Of a stretch of 64,000 nt of DNA, positions 50,595 through 62,524 are shown in pieces (position 1 is the stretch's first letter; every line of letters begins with the position of its first letter). Source of the stretch: Epithemia pelagica (taxonomy: Eukaryota > Bacillariophyta > Bacillariophyceae > Surirellales > Surirellaceae); assembly GCA_946965045.2 (NCBI GenBank), contig OX337228.1, positions 248,001 through 312,000 of the forward strand. The letters run 5' to 3'. The translations under genes were made by a program, and so were the position numbers. The notes beneath the pieces were generated by a model. That model did not search any database. It saw nothing but the letters and a program-made list of their open reading frames with translations, and was not told the DNA's origin.

Positions 50595-53500
50595 TTAGGA
50601 CGTGGCACACGCACGACCACTAATACTCCCACTAATACTGGGACTGACTTGGCGAACCGAACGTTGTCCCAACACGGGTGTCTGTGTCTGATGGTGATGA
50701 TGATCATGAGTGGTGGTTGTGGTCAAGGCGACGGTTGTTGTGGTCCTGGTCGTTGGTGTGGCACTCGCATCGTTGGGGGTGCTGTTGGTGGTTCCTCGTT
50801 CGCTTTCCGGTGGTGTGGTGGTGGCGGTGGAGGAGGAGGTACTCCTAGTATTAGTGCTAGGTGCATTGTCGGGACTCTTGTGGTGGGGCAATAAGGGTGA
50901 GACATGATGGGACTGGGGCAGTACTACAGGGGGTGAGCATGATGATGAGGATGATACTGTGTGCGTTGCTTGTTGCGGTGGCTGGCATCCTCCAATGACA
51001 CTGGGTGGATAGATCGAACCACGAGGTGTTTCGGTCACCAACGGGGACACGGAAGAAGAAGCAGAAGTGTCCCCGGACGGCTGTGAACGGGGAATCATGG
51101 ACAAGAGAGACGGTCCAGTAGTAGGAGCCGAAGGATAAAACGTAGTGACCTGGGGTGGGTAGAGCTGACACACCATGGGCGTCGTTGTCGTGGTCGTGGT
51201 CACTGTGGTGGGGGCATCCGGTTCTTCATGTCGTTGTCGTTGTTCGTGTCGTGCTGGAAGGAGAGTTTGGATGGAGGGTACGGATGCGGTCAAAGAGACA
51301 GTAAAGGGACAGGTCTGATGCAAGGGCAATCGTTGACCAATTTGTCGAATTTGGTGAAAGTCCAGTTGATACACCCACTTGTAGTAGGGCCGTCGATGAT
51401 GGTATCCAAACATGGCATCCGTACTGGTTGCAGTGCCACCATCTTCCATGGGGCAAGCCGCGGAATCCACCTCTTTTTCCACCGACAATGCCGACAAACT
51501 ATTCGTAGTACAGGGTCGTGCCGGTGGATCATCCACCTTGGTCAAATATCCCGTCGCCGTCAAGACATTGGCAATGTCGTAGAGTCGTCGAATTTTGGTC
51601 TTGAGACCACGAGCGGCCAGCCGATGCAACAGTTCCGGATCCTTGGGAAGCGTACAAGGACCGTCCGGGGACTGCTTGTGATTGTTGTGGTTGTTGTTGT
51701 TGTGGGGGTCGCTACTACTACTCATTCCTCGGGCACCCAAGGTGGCCAATTCCGTCACGGACGTGACCGTCCCATGAATTTTATCCGATGCATCGGCCAA
51801 GGAGACAATGGGATTGCCGGCCAAAAAGACTTGAAGAAATTGCTGCGACAATCGACTCAGCGATTTGGCTTGACGTTCGGTGGTCGTATTATTGCTGTTA
51901 CCGTCACTGCGGCGTTTCGAGTTGGGACTCTCTCCTTCTCTGTGACCGCCTTGGTCGCCAGTCCCATTGGTTGCTGCGGCGGATGCATCATTTTCCTTTT
52001 CGTCGTTGTCGTCGTCTTGGGGTTCCCCCACAATCAATCCCGCCGCTTGAGCATCGTCTGGATACTCGTGACAGGCTTGTCGTTGCAAAATGGCAAAGTA
52101 GGTGGGCAAATGATGGGTGCCCATCCAATGATAGGTATTCTTGCCCTTTTTGACCACGAGTTTGACCGCTTCCAAAATATTCACGACATCGTAGATGCGC
52201 CGACGTTCCACACCCAATTCGTGCGCCAACACATCAATCACGGCCAGCGTTCCGGGGGGCGAATGCCGGTGTTTGGCCAAAAAGGTTTCGGCCAAGACAC
52301 CCAAGGACTTTTTCTTGCGACTGTACTGTGCTTCACACGACGACGTAATAGTAGTACTAGTGGAAGTTTCCAGTGGTGGTACAGGAGTGGTTCCTATGCC
52401 GTGACTCATGGTCCGGGAGATGGATTGTGTACTCGGAGTGGATGTTGTCATTGTGGATGTTGTTGTCGTGGGCGTTTGCGAAACGGCGGGAGGAACAGGG
52501 ACCAATGGCTTGTGAGGATGGGCCATGGGCGTTTGTAGTGTGGTGGGCTGGGGACGAACCGGGGGTTGTTGTTCTTGTCGTTGTTGTTGTGGCGGATTTG
52601 GGACCGTCCCACCAGCCACAGCAGTCGTCGTTGTCGCTGTCGCCTGTGGTGGTTGGGGAGGACCGGTCGTCGTCGTCGTGTGAACCGGCCCTATTGTAGG
52701 ACCCGTAGCACAGCCAGAGGCATTTGGACGATTCTTGGTCCAGCTGCCGTGGATGGTATTCGTTGCCTGTTGAGGAGGGGATGGTGTCGCAGTACTATTA
52801 TTCGGAGACGGTTGCTATATATATATAGAGAGAGAGAGAGACAACCAGAGACCGACCGGGAACATCACAAAACACACAAAGGAAAACAACACAAATGAGA
52901 GAATCCACAGACAAACAAACAAACAAACAAACACACGACCAAAGGCAGTCGTTGCCGTAAGAAATCGTACCGACTGTTCTTGCGACAATGTGTGCCGAAT
53001 GATGGGTGCTTGCGGGGGTGGTGGCACGGATTGGGACTGTGCGGGTGCCGGTTGGGCGCCTCCGTTCACCACCAAGGGTGTGGGTGGTACTCCAGCCTTG
53101 TGGTTGTTGTTGTTGTTGTTGTTGGTAGGTGGAGAGGGGGTGGTAATGGTTGGTGTGGGACGGAATCGTGTGCCGCCGGATGCCTGGTGATGAGAATGAG
53201 AATGAGGATAGTAATACGGATGGTGGTGATGATGGTGATAATGAGGAGGAATCGAATGGTAGAAAGGATACACGGTCCGGGAAGGAGGAGGAGCCGTGCC
53301 CCACCAGCGAATGGGCGTTGTTGTGGTTGTGGTTGTGGTTGTTTTGGTAGTGGATGTGGGACCATTCGTGGCCGTGTGAGAATGAGGGTGAGCCGGATGG
53401 GGGACTGTCTGTGGTTGTGGATGATGGTGTGGTTGAACCCGTGGATGCGCAACTGATGAGTGTGGTGGTTGGGACTGCTTTTGTGGTTGTTGTGGTGGTG

Positions 53501-54851
53501 GTGGGCCAGAATGGCCAGGATGCTTTTGTTGTTGTTGTGGTTGTGATTGTGATTGTGGTTGTGGTTGTGGAGGCGACGAATGGGATGGTACTGGTGGTTG
53601 CTCCGCTGGGTGATTGGGTGTTGGATGCGAATGCGTGGTGGTGGTGGTGCTGCTGCTACTACTCATACTCGGGAGTGGTGTTGGCGGTGCCGCAATACTC
53701 TTAGGGTTCGTAGTATTAGGAGTAGTACCCGTGTTTGTACCAGCACCAATGGCAGACGACGAAGAAGAAGACGAAGGAGCATATCGTTGCTGTGGTGGTC
53801 CGGAGGGATGATGCGACATCCACGGAATGTGACCTGGATGATAGGATGGGGGATAGCCAAAGGAATGACCGTGTAATAATAATGGCGCAGTTGTGTTGTG
53901 GTTGTTGTTGTCGTTGTTGGTATTCCGCAGGGACAAGGAATGCAAAATGGGAGGACCAGCACCAGTAGCACCAACAACCGAAGGAGGAGGAGGAGGCGGA
54001 CCACTCGAATGGTGATGGTAGCCGGTCGTCGTCAGGGGCCTCCGACTCGTCGTCCAACCAACTCCCGCAAGTGTCGTAGTAGGTGCTGTTGTGGTCGCCG
54101 TCGTAGTACTAGGTGCCGTATGGTTCTGGGTGTGGGGGCCGCTCGTGTTGGGATGTTGATGGGTCTTGTTGTTGTGGTTGGAAGAAGTCGAGGACGAGAC
54201 AGGATTCCTACCGTTGGACTCTCGAGGATTCTCCTCCGTTTCCTTGCGTGTTGTTGTTGTGGTTGTTGGTTCGTTGGTTGGCAACCGACTCTGCTTGTTC
54301 TTGTCGTCGTCGTTCGTGGCAGTCTCGGACGTTGTCCCAGTTTCGGGGTGATGGTTGCCAAGGGAGGATGGTGAAGCGGCCGAGGAGGAGGAGGAGGAAC
54401 TGGCAAAGGAAATGGTTCGTTGGGGTTGATTTTGGTTTTCGGGCACTCCTGCTCCGGATGTTTGATGACAAATGCTACTCAAGGCAATGGCCGCCATGGA
54501 TCGTGGCGAAAAGACACTTGGTGGTTCCAAGCTGCTGCTGTTGCTGCCAATAGAAGAACCATTCTTGTTCTGGTTGTTGTTCACCGGGTGAAGGTTGCAG
54601 GAGTCTTCCTTGTCTTTTTGTGGGAAGACTCGAGGTGCCAATGCCGTCTTTTTCGGGGCCGGTTCCTCCACGACAACTTCTACGGACGGTAGTTCGGTCC
54701 AATACTCGGCTGGATCTTGATAGGCCACACCCAAGGGAGGTTGTTGTGGTGAAGATGCTGCGGCGGTTTTTCGTTTCTTGCCACCCTTTACCCGTTGTTT
54801 CGTCTTCTTCTTGGTGTGGTTCGGGGAGTCGTTGGGAGCGACAACTGTCAT
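50595..54851 (-). CDS. E2F: atypical E2F transcription factor with two DNA-binding domains, two exons
   Basis: Proposed model: exon 1 54851-52971 (ATG at 54851, MTVVAPNDSPN), a 156-bp intron 52970-52815 (GTACGA ... ATATAG, phase 0), exon 2 52814-50595; 1366 residues. Exon 1 is low-complexity Pro/Ser/Thr/His/Gln. Exon 2 holds two winged-helix domains of the E2F/DP fold: the first at about 793-860 (LGVERRRIYDVVNILEAV), the second at about 943-1110 (KTKIRRLYDIANVLTATGY). Two such domains in one chain, with no dimerisation or Rb-binding region seen, is the E2F7/8 (plant DEL) arrangement, which binds E2F sites without a DP partner and usually represses cell-cycle genes. Continuity across the intron is supported by frame and splice sites; a separate start for the E2F part cannot be excluded. 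The 3' end was duplicated at 37675-38282. Confidence 0.8.
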
Positions 54852-56480
54852 GGTTTCTTGGGGACAAACGGTTCTCCACACACACACTAGCAGCTGTATG
54901 ATTCTCTCCAACACACACAACAAGAAAACGAGAGAGACAGAACACACACACACAACAAGACAACTGGATCGATGAATGCGACAAGGTTGTTGCAACAATC
55001 ACAAATGCCAATCCGTCTTGTGTTCTTGTTTTGTGGGCCACCCCAAAAAGTGCGCGCCTCGGTCCAAAAAGTGTGGACGTACTTGCCGCCGCCACCCGCC
55101 AGGCTTGGATGCTATCGCGCGCCCGAATACCGTTTCGATTTGGAAGTATTCGTTAGAGATCGACCATGCCGTGCATGCGTGCCACGACCGCGCCCCTCGT
55201 TCTGGCGCGACGGGCCTGCGCGAATGGAACGTGGGGCGACTGTTTGTCGTTTAAATTTCGAGAACCGGGCCACACACTCCGTCCACAGAATCCATATCTC
55301 CACAGAGAATCCATAGATCTCCTACTAGGAGTATCTCGTGTCGCTGCGTAGAATATGGTCTCTCTCGATCTCGAGGAGACGAGAGGCTTGCACTGGTATA
55401 GAGCCGTAGTAAGAGCAACCCTCTTCTCACCTTTGGAAAAAAAGACTCTGCGACGGCCACCCTGTCGTACCCCGGACAAACACTACTTGTTCCAAGAAAA
55501 AAAGGAAGAGGACGAGTGATGACTTGGAACGTTGGACGGACGGAACAACCACAATCACACACACAAGAGGAAAATTCCATTCCGACGGAACCATGCCATG
55601 GTGTTCGATCCTTGTCCAACCTTTTTTCCAAGGTCGAATCTGTCCGGAACAATATGACTTTTTTGTATGGTTCCGGATGAGACAACCAGTGGAATCGTGG
55701 AATACCCAGATACAACCAACTTATATAGAGTCATTCCCCACGATACTTTTCATAGAGAGGTGTCGATTCTCCCGCCGGGTATGAAAAAAACGAGAGGTAC
55801 TACTCCATGCATACTAGGAGTAAACTACCTACGCATACTTACTCTCAAGGCGTCTAAATGGCGAATAGTCTATACTCGTGAACGATGGTTGGATGCCTAG
55901 CGCCTGACCCATGGACGGACAGTCCCTTTGAAAAGGGGGCGGGGGCATGGAAAAGTTTTGTGGGGAGGAACCAAAGGGAATGGTGGAGAAGAACAAACTG
56001 TGGTGGCATTGCCACCGAACCAGAACCAAGAAGCCTCATTCATACAGGCGGGCTCATCGAACAAAGTGTTTCATCTACTATTAGTGAAGAACGAGTTGTG
56101 TGTGTGTCCAGACAAAAGAGCATTGATTGTTTGGTTGGTTGGTTGGTTCTTTTGGAGACGACCAAAAGAAGAAGGCAACAACAACAAAAGAAGAAGAACG
56201 ATACACAACGACGACAAACGAAGGAGTTCACCCACCCACACGTTTCGTCGTTCCGTTGTGGTGGATTCGTGCTCGTTCTTTCTCGGCGCTTTCTTTCTTG
56301 TTGAGTTCCTTGATACTTCTGCTGCTGCTGCTGCAGTGTCTCTCTCGAGGACCTTTGTTTTCCAAAGTCTTCCGAGTGCCAGTGTAGTTCCTCCTCCTTC
56401 TGCCATTTTCTGGATTGTTGTTCTCTCCAAAGTCACACCACAAAAAGGAAAACACCAAGCATTGAATATTCTCCGTCATC
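54852..56480. promoter_or_regulatory. intergenic region between the divergent E2F and UBXN7-like genes
   Basis: CA-repeat DNA next to the E2F start suggests its 5' leader. Several frames of 80-190 codons occur in the middle, on both strands, but all are basic or low-complexity and none resembles a protein. Short TACTCCTAC/GTAGGAGTA-type words recur at about 55319 and 55800. No RNA gene seen. Confidence 0.45.
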
Positions 56481-58561
56481 ATGAGTTCGTCTGAGAACGA
56501 CCATGAGGAATTGGTGTCGCAATTCCTGGCCATTACGGGCAGTTCCGATGCCAGTACGGCCCGCACCTATTTGGAAATGAGTGGGACCAATTTGGAAATG
56601 GCCATTGGCTTGTTTCTCGAACACACGGGGGGCAGTGGTGGTGGCAGTACCAACACAGCGACGACAACAACCAATGCTGCTGCTTCCAGCAGGGGAGGCC
56701 ATTACGACACGGATGCCGATGCGGCCTTGGCGGCTTCCTTGGCGGCCCAGGACGACGAAGCGCACGAAATTCGTGCGCCGGATGCGACTCGGACCATGCG
56801 ACTCATGGAAGATGGCAGTAGTTCCTTTCATCCCGCACTCTTGGCGGCCGCCGATCCATCGATTCGCATGATGCATGAAATGATGATGATGCCCCAACCC
56901 CAAGATCATCATCGACCCTCGGCCTTTGCCGATTCGCCCATTGTCACGAATCGACGATCGGCCCGACAAGCACTCGATGCCGCCATGGCAGCGGCGGCTG
57001 GTGAAACCAAACACGACGACGATGACGACGATGATGGCATGGGAGAGGATGAGGATGGCGAACAAGACTATCAATACGACGATGCCGACGACGATGAGGA
57101 TGATGACGTGGATATGCAACAAGCGGACGACGACGATGATGACGACGAGCGTCCCTCGGCCGCCACCGCACCGCGCTTGTCCGACATGTTTGCCGCACCG
57201 CATCATTTGTTGTATCGCGCCGGTGGCTTTCAAGGCGCTCGGCAAATGGCCAAGGATTCCAAACGATGGTTGCTCGTCAATTTGCAACGCGATTCCGAAT
57301 TTTCCTGCCATGCCCTCAATCGCGATGTTTGGAGGAACGATTTGGTGGAAAATTTGATTCGAGAAGGCTTTATTTTTTGGCAAGAAGTGAGTACGACTCC
57401 AATCCGGAGAAGGAACCAACCACCAAGAGAAGCGCGCGCTATGTTGTATGGTTTCTAACACTTGTGGTGGTTCCTTTGGTGTTTCTGGAATGTGTGTGAA
57501 TGATTGTGTTGTGCGTTGTTGGTTCTTTTGTGTTTCTCGCTTCTTGATTGTTTCTTTTGTATGTTTGTTTGTTCCCCATCATCATTACCATATACACAGG
57601 ACGATGCCTCGATGGAGGGTTCGCAATTTGTCCAACGCTATCATGTGCAAGCCTTTCCGCACATTTCCATGATTGATCCTCGAACGGGACGATTGTTGTG
57701 GAAACGGGAAGGATGGACGCAGGAAAATCCCATGACGGCCCAAGCCTTTGCCGAATTGGCCATGGATTTTTGTTCGCGCAATTCCCTGGACAAACCACCG
57801 CAGGCACCCAAACCACCGTCGCAACAGCAATCGCAGTCGCAGTCACAGTCACAATCGCAACATCAACAGTCCTTGCCCAGTGATCCCGATGCCATGACGG
57901 AAGAAGAACAATTGGAAGCCGCCGTGCAGGCTAGTATGATGCAACAACAACCCAACAGCACGGACGGCAATGATGATGATGATGACGACGACGAAGTCCA
58001 ATTTGTGGGTCATTCAGCAGCCGAAGCTCGGGCGGCCACCAGTCCCGTGGCTCCCACTGCTGCTGCAGCAACGCCCACTGCAACAACGGCAGCCGCAGCA
58101 GCTCCCACGCCCGCTCTGTCGTGGATGCAAGACTTGTGGAATGTCGAGGTGACACCCGAATCCACTACTGATGGTAGTACTGCTCGTCTGTCCTTTCGCA
58201 TGCCCAATGGCTCGCGTGTCGTACGGTCCTTTTCTCCCTCTGATACAGTCCAAATGGTCTATGCCTTTGTCGCGGTACGTACATACTTTTGTTTGTTGGT
58301 TTTTGCGAGTGGAATTTGTGTTTCTCATAAGAATGTATTCTTGTGTGTCGTTTTTGTGTCTTTTCGTGTTACAATGTACATGATTGATGTTTTGTGGCGG
58401 TACAGCAATCGCTCCGGGATGGTGACCAGGAGGACGAGTTGGTATCGAAACAATTTGCCCTCAAGGTGGGATTTCCACCTCGCGATTTGGCGTCGCAAAT
58501 GGAACAAACCATTCAAGAGGCCTCCTTGCATGGAGAAGCCGTCACGGTACGATGGATGTAA
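56481..58561 (+). CDS. UBXN7: UBA-UAS-UIM-UBX protein, p97/Cdc48 adaptor (UBXN7/Ubx5 type), three exons
   Basis: Exons 56481-57386, 57600-58274 and 58406-58561, with introns GTGAGT ... ACAG (213 bp) and GTACGT ... ACAG (131 bp), both phase 0; 578 residues. UBA-like domain at about 9-48 (FLAITGSSDASTARTYLEM). Acidic low-complexity linker. UAS thioredoxin-like domain at about 232-360 (KRWLLVNLQ, then FIFWQE joined across intron 1 to DDASMEGSQF, VQAFPHISMIDPRTG). UIM at about 402-416 (EEEQLEAAVQAS). C-terminal UBX domain at about 495-577, joined across intron 2 (YAFVA to QSLRDGDQ, then KVGFPPRDL). This order is that of UBXN7, which links ubiquitylated substrates and cullin ligases to the p97 segregase. 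Somewhat longer than animal homologues because of the Asp-rich and Gln/Ser inserts. Confidence 0.9.
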
Positions 58562-59115
58562 ATAAACCACCACGACAACGAGACAGGTACATGCCTGGAC
58601 TCCCCTATATGCGCACACACAGTGGTAGTTCCTCTAGAGAGAATCGTATATAATATAAAGTGGTGTGTGTGAGTCTGTTGTTGTTGTTTGTGCACGCCCT
58701 TTTGTTGTTCCAACACACACACGCCTCTAGTTTTTTCTTTCTGCATTTCTATATTATGTGCATCCTTGATATCATACTGGTACGGGTCTGACTTGTTCAT
58801 ACAACTAGCTAGAGGAGTAGCTACCAGTTCCGCACCAGAAAGAGGAGAGGGCGTCGACGGGCGTGGACCTATTACGAGCGTGCCATGTCCACCATTTTGG
58901 CGCGCAGAGCGGCCCACGGAAGAAAACTTGCATCCAACAAATCAAGACGCGCATTGCTTGTCCCCCGGATCATCCAAAGAGGAAGCAATAGACCAAACAC
59001 CAGAAACACCAACCCGAGAGCAGCAAATCGTTCTTCTTTGTGCGCAAGACACACAACAGAGAAAAAGACAGACAGTCGGCGTAGGGGAGGATCCGAAAAC
59101 GGCAGTACATCCATC
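58562..59115. other. intergenic region before MND1
   Basis: Contains the 3' flank of the UBXN7-like gene and the MND1 promoter. Frames run through here in two phases, and one joins the MND1 start in frame (from 58885), but its composition is basic and unlike MND1 N-termini, so it is not taken as coding. Confidence 0.5.
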
Positions 59116-60268
59116 ATGGGTGGTTCGACGAAACGCATGTCCATGGACGAAAAGCGCAAGGCGATTTTGGACATTTACCATAGCAGCCAATCGGTCTATA
59201 CGGAAAAGGAAATTTTGGCCTTGGCCGCCAAAGCGGGTGTCAATGCGAGCACGTACGTGACGATTCGAAACGGGTGATAATGGTGAATGCATACAAGTGT
59301 GGAACAAAGAAGAATCTGGAGTCTCGTACCAACCAGTCATGCTCTCGTTCCACCTCGTACTCATCCTTCTCCTTGTGTCATGTGTGTGTGTGTTTTGTGG
59401 TTGGGACGGTCCCCCATTCCTCCTTTTCTTGGTACAAACGAATGTATATACACAGCGTCGGTGACATTCACACGGGATTGGTGGACGATGGGTTGGTGGA
59501 CAAGGAAAAGATTGGAGGATCCAATTATTTTTGGTCCTTTCCCTCCAAGGCCGATCGACAGGCCCAATTGGAACATGAACGGGTCCTGGTCGAACTGGAA
59601 CAATTGAAACAGGAATTGGAACAAGCGGAACAAGCCTTGGCTTCGGCCAAGCGAGGACGCGAAGAAGAAGAAGAAGACGAAGAAGAAGACGAACAACAAG
59701 TGGAGGGCGAAGCCACGAACCAGGAGAACCAAGCAGCAGCCCCACAGGATCCACAAGAGGAGACGACAACAACGAATGCCGACACCACCAAGCCAGTCGA
59801 CAAGAACGACGACGACAAGGATGAGATTCCTCGTCGACGATCCCACAAATTGGCCCGATTGTCCAGTTTGACACTGGAACGGACCGCCTTGGAGACCGAA
59901 TTGGCATCTCTCAAGGAAAATGATCCCCAAGCCTTGGCCGATTTGCAACACGAACTGAATCTCGTCATTCAAGGCGCCAATCGATGGACCGACAATATTT
60001 ACAATTGCCAAACCTACCTGGTCAAGAAACGAGGCATGAACAAAAAAGATGTGGTACGAACGAACGAAATGAACGAACGAACGACATGTTGTGGACTTGT
60101 ACCAATACCGTTGATGTCTCACATGTGTGCGTTTGTTGTGCCGTGTGTTTGGGTATGATCTTGTTTTGTTCTTGTTCTTGTTGTTGTTGTTGTTTGTATG
60201 CACAGAATCGCATGTTGGGTATTACCGATGCCTTTGATTACCCCGAAGACAAGATTCCAAAAAAGTAG
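59116..60268 (+). CDS. MND1: meiotic nuclear division protein 1 homologue, three exons
   Basis: Exons 59116-59252, 59456-60053 and 60206-60268, introns of 203 and 152 bp with GTACG donors and ACAG acceptors; 265 residues. The N-terminal winged-helix region reads MSMDEKRKAILDIYHSSQSV, then AGVNAST and, across intron 1, VGDIHTGLVDDGLVDKEKIG and SNYFWSFPSKA, which is diagnostic for Mnd1. A leucine-rich coiled coil follows and then the C-terminal NRMLGITDAFDYPEDKI helix. Mnd1 pairs with Hop2 to stimulate Dmc1/Rad51 strand invasion in meiosis; presence of the gene fits a sexual diatom. An acidic/Gln/Thr insert of about 60 residues (EEEEEDEEEDEQQ onward) splits the coiled coil, making it longer than animal Mnd1 of about 205 residues. 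Confidence 0.92.
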
Positions 60269-60694
60269 TACTACTAGTAGCGCAAGGGGAAGACATTCTG
60301 TTGGAGCATGGATATGGCCGTTTGTTGGATATGGTGGGAGTATCACAGAGCTCCACGAGAGTGCTGTGACGATTCACAGTGAATGGGACCGTCGCACGCC
60401 ATTGTCTACAACCGGCAATCTTCTTCGATCCTACCGTTTTTGATGGACAATCGACAGTCGGTATTTGTGGGGGATGCTTTCTCATCAATACATTCATAAT
60501 AATGGTCTACACACTGCTGCAATGGTCCCTACTCTATACTGCTTAGTATATTGCCAGAGATTCTACATGGCACCAGAGTGATATTAGAGGATTGGAACGT
60601 GTGCCGTCTCGGACCCAACCAACAGTAGGAACAACAACACCAAGGAGGAGGAGGAGGCCTCGAATATCGCTCGTACATTGTAGCAGAGAGGCAC
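60269..60694. other. convergent spacer after MND1
   Basis: Between the MND1 stop and the stop of the minus-strand membrane protein gene. No gene recognised. Confidence 0.5.
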
Positions 60695-62524
60695 CTATTG
60701 GTTTGAAATTTTGGATGCTTGCTGTTGCAAGAGTTGAATCATTTCACGGAGTGCTTGCGTCAAGGTCCGTTCGGGTTCCTGGAGAAGGAATGAGAGTGTG
60801 TTGTTGTTGTTGTTGGTACTCGTCGTGTTGGTGCTGTTGCGGAATGTGGAGGGTCTCGGTAGTAACAAGTGTCGTAATTTGGGAGTATCGAGTGCCGTGG
60901 TGTGGGGGGCAAACTGTGCCGTACTGGTATTGGTATACGTCAGGACGGGGGCCGTCCAATACGGGTGATACAGACGTTGCAAATCGGCATGCACCACGGC
61001 TGGTATCTGATAGGCGACCGCTTGACTGAGAAAGCCCGTCAATCGGGAATGCGAGTTGAGTCCAAAATACTGGGGTGTCGTCTGGGGATCGACGAGGAGC
61101 AACAAGACCTGACACTGTGTGGCAATGCTCCGTTGAAAGTCGACAAAATCATCGTGTTGCACGACCGTGACACGATCCGGACCCCACACTGTTTTGGCAT
61201 AGTCGTGTGGCAAACCGGAATACATTCGAGCATGCAACAAGACACGAAAGGTTGGATGTTGTTGCTGCTGTTGTTCTTCCTGAACCAATTGGTTCAAGGC
61301 ATGTACCAAGGCGGTTTGTTTCTTGCTTCCACTGGGACATAGCGTAATAGTGGTTTTGTTCTTCTTGTTGTTGTTGTTGCTGCTGCTGTTATTGGTTGTA
61401 CCGATTCTTGTGGAAGTATCAAATTGCGGCAAATCGACCGTCGGAAAATGACAGGCAGGTTCGAGAGGCGAGATCCAACAGACTTGTCGTGTGGCGGGTG
61501 CGACGTGTGCGGGTGAACATCGACTACAACTGGTATGCATGAGACAAAAATGCTGGTTCGGTGCCTGCTTCATCCACTTCGTAAAAGACTGGTACCTGGC
61601 CGCATCGCAACTAATGCCAATCTTGGCACGATAGTTGCGATCGTAGGCCGTATAGCGGACCATGCGTCCAAATTGGGCCAGTGTGCCATCGGCTCGGCGC
61701 CGAATCGTTCCGGCCAAAGTGGTATTGAAATACCGGGAAAAACTCGTCTTGGACACGGAACTGCCATTGGCATATTGCTGTTTGTGGAAGGAATGGTCTT
61801 CGGCCAGGGCAACGTCAAAGACAATTGGCTGTGTACCCGTACTGCAATTGATACGATGCCACGGTAAGGGATATCGCAATATAGTACTTTCGATCACTTC
61901 GTAATGATAATCGGCCTTGTTTTCTAACGCCACACTGCATGGAGGAGCGCCCGGAGTTCCCAGTTCCAACAAGGGTTGCTGTAACAAGGCGGCGCGGTCG
62001 GCCGCCGATTGCACCAACAGTGGTGCGTCAACCTCAGCCGCTGAACTGGATGAAAATTCGGTCGACGACAAGGACGATTCGGTCGACGATTGCACGATCA
62101 GTGGGGGAGCATCGACCGTCGATGACGATACTGACGACAAGGATGATGATTCGGTCGACGATTCAGGGAGGGACGACGATGGTGGCTTGGGAATCCAGGG
62201 TTGTGCATCGTAGTGCGGGGAATGACTGGCCGTACTGGAAATGGTGGTACTGTGGGAAATCGACCACAACGTAAAAGTCAGCACGAGCAGCATCGACAAC
62301 CATGTCCGGATGAACAAGTGGTGTCTCGTTGCCCCCGCAGAAGTAGACGAACCGGAGGAGGATGGAGAATCCTCTTCCAGTTTCGTGGCATGGCGGTTTT
62401 TACTGTTGATGATGGCGAGTGGCTGTCGTTGTCGTTGTCGTCGTCCAGCTAGAATAGTATATTGTGCTTCTTTCTGTCCAGTCTCCGAGTCGACGACAAC
62501 GACATCTCCATGCTGATGGGACAT
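60695..62524 (-). CDS. type II membrane protein of unknown function, possibly a glycosyltransferase
   Basis: 609 residues from MSHQHGDVVVV. A basic cytosolic N-terminus of about 68 residues is followed by one membrane segment (about 70-90, FIRTWLSMLLVLTFTLWSIS) and a Ser/Thr-rich stem, then a Cys-containing luminal domain. This type II layout is common in Golgi glycosyltransferases. The luminal part has several conserved-looking blocks (PLPWHRINC, RAKIGISCDAARY, TLCPSGSKK, FRVLLHARMYSG, FGLNSHSRLTGFLSQAVAYQIP), the last group reminiscent of GT-B-type donor-site regions, but no family can be named with confidence. N-glycosylation sequons occur in the stem and luminal part. No intron is needed. 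Confidence 0.7.
   Translation of the reverse strand: MSHQHGDVVVVDSETGQKEAQYTILAGRRQRQRQPLAIINSKNRHATKLEEDSPSSSGSSTSAGATRHHLFIRTWLSMLLVLTFTLWSISHSTTISSTASHSPHYDAQPWIPKPPSSSLPESSTESSSLSSVSSSTVDAPPLIVQSSTESSLSSTEFSSSSAAEVDAPLLVQSAADRAALLQQPLLELGTPGAPPCSVALENKADYHYEVIESTILRYPLPWHRINCSTGTQPIVFDVALAEDHSFHKQQYANGSSVSKTSFSRYFNTTLAGTIRRRADGTLAQFGRMVRYTAYDRNYRAKIGISCDAARYQSFTKWMKQAPNQHFCLMHTSCSRCSPAHVAPATRQVCWISPLEPACHFPTVDLPQFDTSTRIGTTNNSSSNNNNKKNKTTITLCPSGSKKQTALVHALNQLVQEEQQQQQHPTFRVLLHARMYSGLPHDYAKTVWGPDRVTVVQHDDFVDFQRSIATQCQVLLLLVDPQTTPQYFGLNSHSRLTGFLSQAVAYQIPAVVHADLQRLYHPYWTAPVLTYTNTSTAQFAPHTTALDTPKLRHLLLPRPSTFRNSTNTTSTNNNNNTLSFLLQEPERTLTQALREMIQLLQQQASKISNQ

Noticed and set aside
51228-52538. 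436-codon plus-strand frame opposite the E2F gene
   Set aside because: Mirror frame of a real gene; the minus strand has two recognisable winged-helix domains.
52815-52970. treating the low-complexity gene (52815-54998) and the E2F frame as two separate genes
   Set aside because: A GT-AG intron joins them in phase 0, and the upstream frame ends in intron-like Phe/Cys/Leu runs; one gene is simpler, though unproven.
56433-57461. 342-codon minus-strand frame
   Set aside because: Antisense of exon 1 of the UBXN7-like gene; the Val/Ile-rich runs are the reverse of Asp codons.
58885-59115. in-frame extension upstream of MND1
   Set aside because: Composition is basic and unlike any Mnd1 N-terminus; the Met at 59116 fits the family.
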